This document shows, piece by piece, positions 52,095 to 54,384 of a stretch of 54,384 nucleotides of DNA (positions are counted from its first letter, which is position 1; every line of letters begins with the position of its first letter). The DNA is from Gemmatimonadota bacterium. GTDB lineage: Bacteria; Latescibacterota; UBA2968; UBA8231. A model generated the notes under the pieces. The model searched no databases and was not told the origin of the DNA. It worked only from the letters and a program-made list of their open reading frames with translations. The stretch is from contig VXML01000106.1 in assembly GCA_009841115.1 (NCBI GenBank), forward strand, positions 272 through 54,655, in the 5' to 3' direction. Both the position numbers and the translations under genes were made by a program.

Positions 52095-54384
52095 ACCTAT
52101 CTCCCCTTCGAATATCGGCCTGTACCGATCAGGCGTGACCAGCTCGGAGCGTCTGCGCCACACCAGCGTTGCGCGTGAGCACCTGCTCGACAACGCCATC
52201 GAATCCCTGCGTGGTTCGGTGGACAGGAAGTCGAAAAGCCACCTGCTGTTCATCGGCCCGCGCGGAATCGGCAAGACCCACCTGCTCTCGTGCATTGAAG
52301 ACGCCGTTCAGTCCGACGAAACGCTGAGCGCAAGTGTCGTAATCGTCCGGTTCCCGGAAGAATCGAACCGGACGCTGTCCTTCGCCGACTTCCTGATCGG
52401 CATGTGCGGGATATTGAAAGAGGTTCTCGAAGACGAGCCGATGTGGGCGGAGCTGTTCGCCGAGGTAGAAACCGAAGAAGACGACGCCAAGGTTGCCGAC
52501 ACGCTGGTGCCCGCAATCCGCAAAGAGAATCGCAGGCGTGACCGAACCCTGCTCGTTATGCTCGAAAATCTGGGCGAGGTCCTTACCCGGCAAATCCGCG
52601 ACCAGAGCGATGTTGCCGCCCTGCGCAAATTTCTCATGGCCGACAACGGCTGCCTGCTGCTGGCCACCGCACCGCTGCATTTCGACGGAATCACCGACAT
52701 CGGACAGCCGTTCTATGACTTCTTCGACGTTCAGATCCTGGAGAACCTGAGCTTCGAGGAAACGGTTGAAGTCATCCGCCTGAATCTCGAATGGGAAGAA
52801 CGCACGGACATTCTCGAAACCCTGGACGACATGCGCCCGCGATTGCAAGCGCTCTATCGCATGACGGGGGGAAACCCGCGGCTGACGATGATGCTCTACG
52901 AGCTGATCGCCCACGAGTCGGTCACCAGCGTACAGGATCAATTCCACCTGCTGCTCGACCGGATCTCGCCGTTCTATCAGGGCCGACTGAACGACCTGCC
53001 ACCCGGTCAGCGCGCGTTGCTGGAATGTCTGGCGAGCATGCGCGACCAAGAGAAGACGCCGGCCGCCATTGCCGCGCGAATGCGCATGAGCCAGCAGGAG
53101 ACTTCGTCGCTTCTCAAGCGTCTCGCCGATGCCCACTACCTCCGCGCCGACCAGCACCCGCAAGACCGGCGTTCGCGCCTCTACACGATTCGCGAGGGAT
53201 TCTTCGACATCTGGCTGGCGATGAATCTTTCCCGAGACGCACGCAAGCGCATGCCGTTCCTGCTCGACTTCTTCAGTCTCTTCTACCCGAGCATCGAGGC
53301 CCGCGAGGAAAAGCGACGCCAGTTGCGTGCGAAGCTTCTTGAAGAGGACAGCGTCGACGCGGAAAGGGCTCTCGACTACCTGAGTGAAGTCGGCGACGAA
53401 GGGGAGCGAGCGACCGCGAAGTTCGACATGGCCAGAATCTTCGCCTCCCGTGGGGTTGCCGAGCAGGCGGCGAGCTACGTGCTCGAAGCCGCGCCCCTGG
53501 CCGGAGACGGCGTGAGCCGGTCGATTGCCCGCATTGTCTCAAGCGCTCCGTCCGCTCCTGACTATCTCTCCGAAATCGAGGAAATGATCGCGGCTTGGGA
53601 GATGCACCGAAGCGGCGAGCTCGAGGAGTTTGCTCACCTCCTCGCGGAGATGGGTAAGGGGCTGACGTTGCGCACGTTCTCCGAGACCAGACTGGCCTTT
53701 CTGCGGGATACGCTGGAAAGCGTGGGCGATTCCGAGGTGCGCATCGCACAGCGCCTGAGAATCGCGGCGGTGCTGATGGATCTTGCCCGCTGGAAGGAAT
53801 CCGAGGAGCAGCAGCGCCATGCGCTTGCCGAGGCGACGGCCCTCGCCAATGCGACGCTTGTCTCAAGGGCGTCGAATGAGCTGGCGCAACTGCTACGGTA
53901 CACCAACCGACTTGGAGAGGCCGAGCCGCTGATGCGACGGGCCCTATTGATCGCCGAAGCCGCCTTGGGCGATCAACACCCGAACGTGGCGGTCTGCTTG
54001 AACAACCTAGCAATGCTGCTTCAGGCCACCAACCGCATCGAGGAAGCCGAGCCGCTGATGCGACGGGCCCTATTGATCGCCGAAGCCGCCTTGGGCGAAC
54101 AGCACCCGAACGTGGCGGTCTGCTTGAACAGTCTAGCGCGGGTGCTGCAGGCCACCAACCGTATTGAGGAAGCCGAATCACTGATGCGACGGGCGCTGGA
54201 AATTGACGAAGCCACACTCGGCGAGCACCACCCGAACGTGGCGATTCACTTGAACAATCTGGCGACTCTGCTTCAGGCCACCAACCGTATTGAGGAAGCC
54301 GAGCCGCTGATGCGACGGGCGCTGGAAATTGACGAAGCCACACTCGGCGAGCACCACCCGAACGTGGCGATTCACTTGAACAAT
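52087..54384 (+). CDS. STAND-type NTPase with winged helix and TPR repeats (partial, runs off right edge)
   Basis: 766 codons remain open at the right edge; the ATG overlaps the upstream gene. Residues 57-64 (GPRGIGKT) are Walker A, LLVMLENL (155-162) a Walker-B-like strand with Glu-Asn rather than Asp-Asp/Glu, and TGGNPRL (260-266) the GxP-type sensor. A winged helix follows (about 304-372). From about 607 onward come TPR repeats of 42 residues (LMRRALLIAEAALGEQHPN), very similar to each other. TPRs probably sense a ligand or phage protein, and any effector would be in the missing C-terminus or be the upstream ATPase. Typical of STAND immune sensors, but no exact family is recognised. Confidence 0.78.
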   Translation, partial: MPEPISPSNIGLYRSGVTSSERLRHTSVAREHLLDNAIESLRGSVDRKSKSHLLFIGPRGIGKTHLLSCIEDAVQSDETLSASVVIVRFPEESNRTLSFADFLIGMCGILKEVLEDEPMWAELFAEVETEEDDAKVADTLVPAIRKENRRRDRTLLVMLENLGEVLTRQIRDQSDVAALRKFLMADNGCLLLATAPLHFDGITDIGQPFYDFFDVQILENLSFEETVEVIRLNLEWEERTDILETLDDMRPRLQALYRMTGGNPRLTMMLYELIAHESVTSVQDQFHLLLDRISPFYQGRLNDLPPGQRALLECLASMRDQEKTPAAIAARMRMSQQETSSLLKRLADAHYLRADQHPQDRRSRLYTIREGFFDIWLAMNLSRDARKRMPFLLDFFSLFYPSIEAREEKRRQLRAKLLEEDSVDAERALDYLSEVGDEGERATAKFDMARIFASRGVAEQAASYVLEAAPLAGDGVSRSIARIVSSAPSAPDYLSEIEEMIAAWEMHRSGELEEFAHLLAEMGKGLTLRTFSETRLAFLRDTLESVGDSEVRIAQRLRIAAVLMDLARWKESEEQQRHALAEATALANATLVSRASNELAQLLRYTNRLGEAEPLMRRALLIAEAALGDQHPNVAVCLNNLAMLLQATNRIEEAEPLMRRALLIAEAALGEQHPNVAVCLNSLARVLQATNRIEEAESLMRRALEIDEATLGEHHPNVAIHLNNLATLLQATNRIEEAEPLMRRALEIDEATLGEHHPNVAIHLNN
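53905..54384 (+). repeat. 126-bp tandem repeats encoding TPRs
   Basis: At least three and a half units of about 126 bp (for example 'gctgatgcgacgggc' at each unit) continue past the right edge. The last two units are nearly identical. Recent duplication is likely and repeat number is probably variable, as seen in sensor domains under selection. Confidence 0.8.

Noticed and set aside
52129..54343. Long minus-strand frames opposite the STAND/TPR gene
   Set aside because: Composition mirrors the coding strand; the tandem repeats keep the antisense frame open.
53905..54384. Direct repeats considered as CRISPR
   Set aside because: Units are contiguous 126-bp coding repeats with an unbroken TPR frame and no spacers.

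Overview
The window (about 60% GC, dense gene packing, many ATGA stop/start overlaps) looks like a chromosome segment of an uncultured Gram-negative bacterium of the Latescibacterota/Poribacteria type. This placement is inference. It rests on secreted proteins that combine FlgD-like sorting-type domains with dockerin-like 'GDVDGNG.VD' repeats, on paired phytanoyl-CoA dioxygenases next to sulfatases, on mannonate and other enolase-superfamily dehydratases, and on palindromic intergenic repeats. No rRNA, tRNA, CRISPR array or complete insertion sequence was seen.

Layout. 1-4,089: two tandem, related secreted multidomain proteins on the minus strand, the first running off the left edge with WD40 repeats, separated by a decayed FlgD-like tail. 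4,247-14,330: housekeeping and general metabolism (D-2-hydroxyacid dehydrogenase, trxB, rsmA, CehA-like hydrolase, C45 acyltransferase, quinone oxidoreductase, CYTH protein, phosphohexomutase, SAM hydrolase). 14,474-27,330: a mostly plus-strand run that reads as a catabolic cluster for a sulfated, uronic-acid-containing glycan or its breakdown products: UxuA-like mannonate dehydratase, two PhyH dioxygenases, two FGly-type sulfatases, an alkaline-phosphatase-superfamily enzyme, Zn-dependent alcohol dehydrogenase, KduD-like SDR, Gfo/Idh/MocA oxidoreductase, GH113-like hydrolase and an EamA transporter. 27,484-30,251: a more AT-rich patch with its own sigma70-type promoter, an enolase-superfamily dehydratase, an orphan HigA-like antitoxin and a HepT/MntA pair. 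30,316-36,840: a second dehydratase, two aldo/keto reductases, cupin, nucleoside hydrolase, GNAT, msrA and a small membrane protein. 36,887-43,378: NHL propeller protein, a candidate selenoprotein, an outer-membrane-barrel-like protein, a TlpA-like thioredoxin, a lactonase-type propeller, a PH-like membrane protein and a second EamA transporter. 43,474-54,384: threonine-dehydratase-like enzyme, PcfJ-domain protein, McrBC, a nucleotidyltransferase, GNAT, cupin, and a two-gene ATPase plus STAND/TPR operon that runs off the right edge. This last part resembles a defence island.

Most notable observation: a gene at 37,759-38,814 reads as one secreted thioredoxin-fold protein only if an in-frame TGA at 37,942-37,944 is decoded. 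The TGA sits exactly where the first cysteine of a CxxC redox motif belongs (U-P-A-C). A 6-bp hairpin with a GU-containing 5-nt loop lies 9 nt downstream, at the distance expected of a bacterial SECIS. The same protein carries a Glu/Thr/Val-rich linker and a C-terminal FlgD-like sorting domain, so it may be an exported or surface-anchored selenoprotein. The second most notable is the ATPase + STAND-TPR operon beside McrBC, a plausible uncharacterised defence module.
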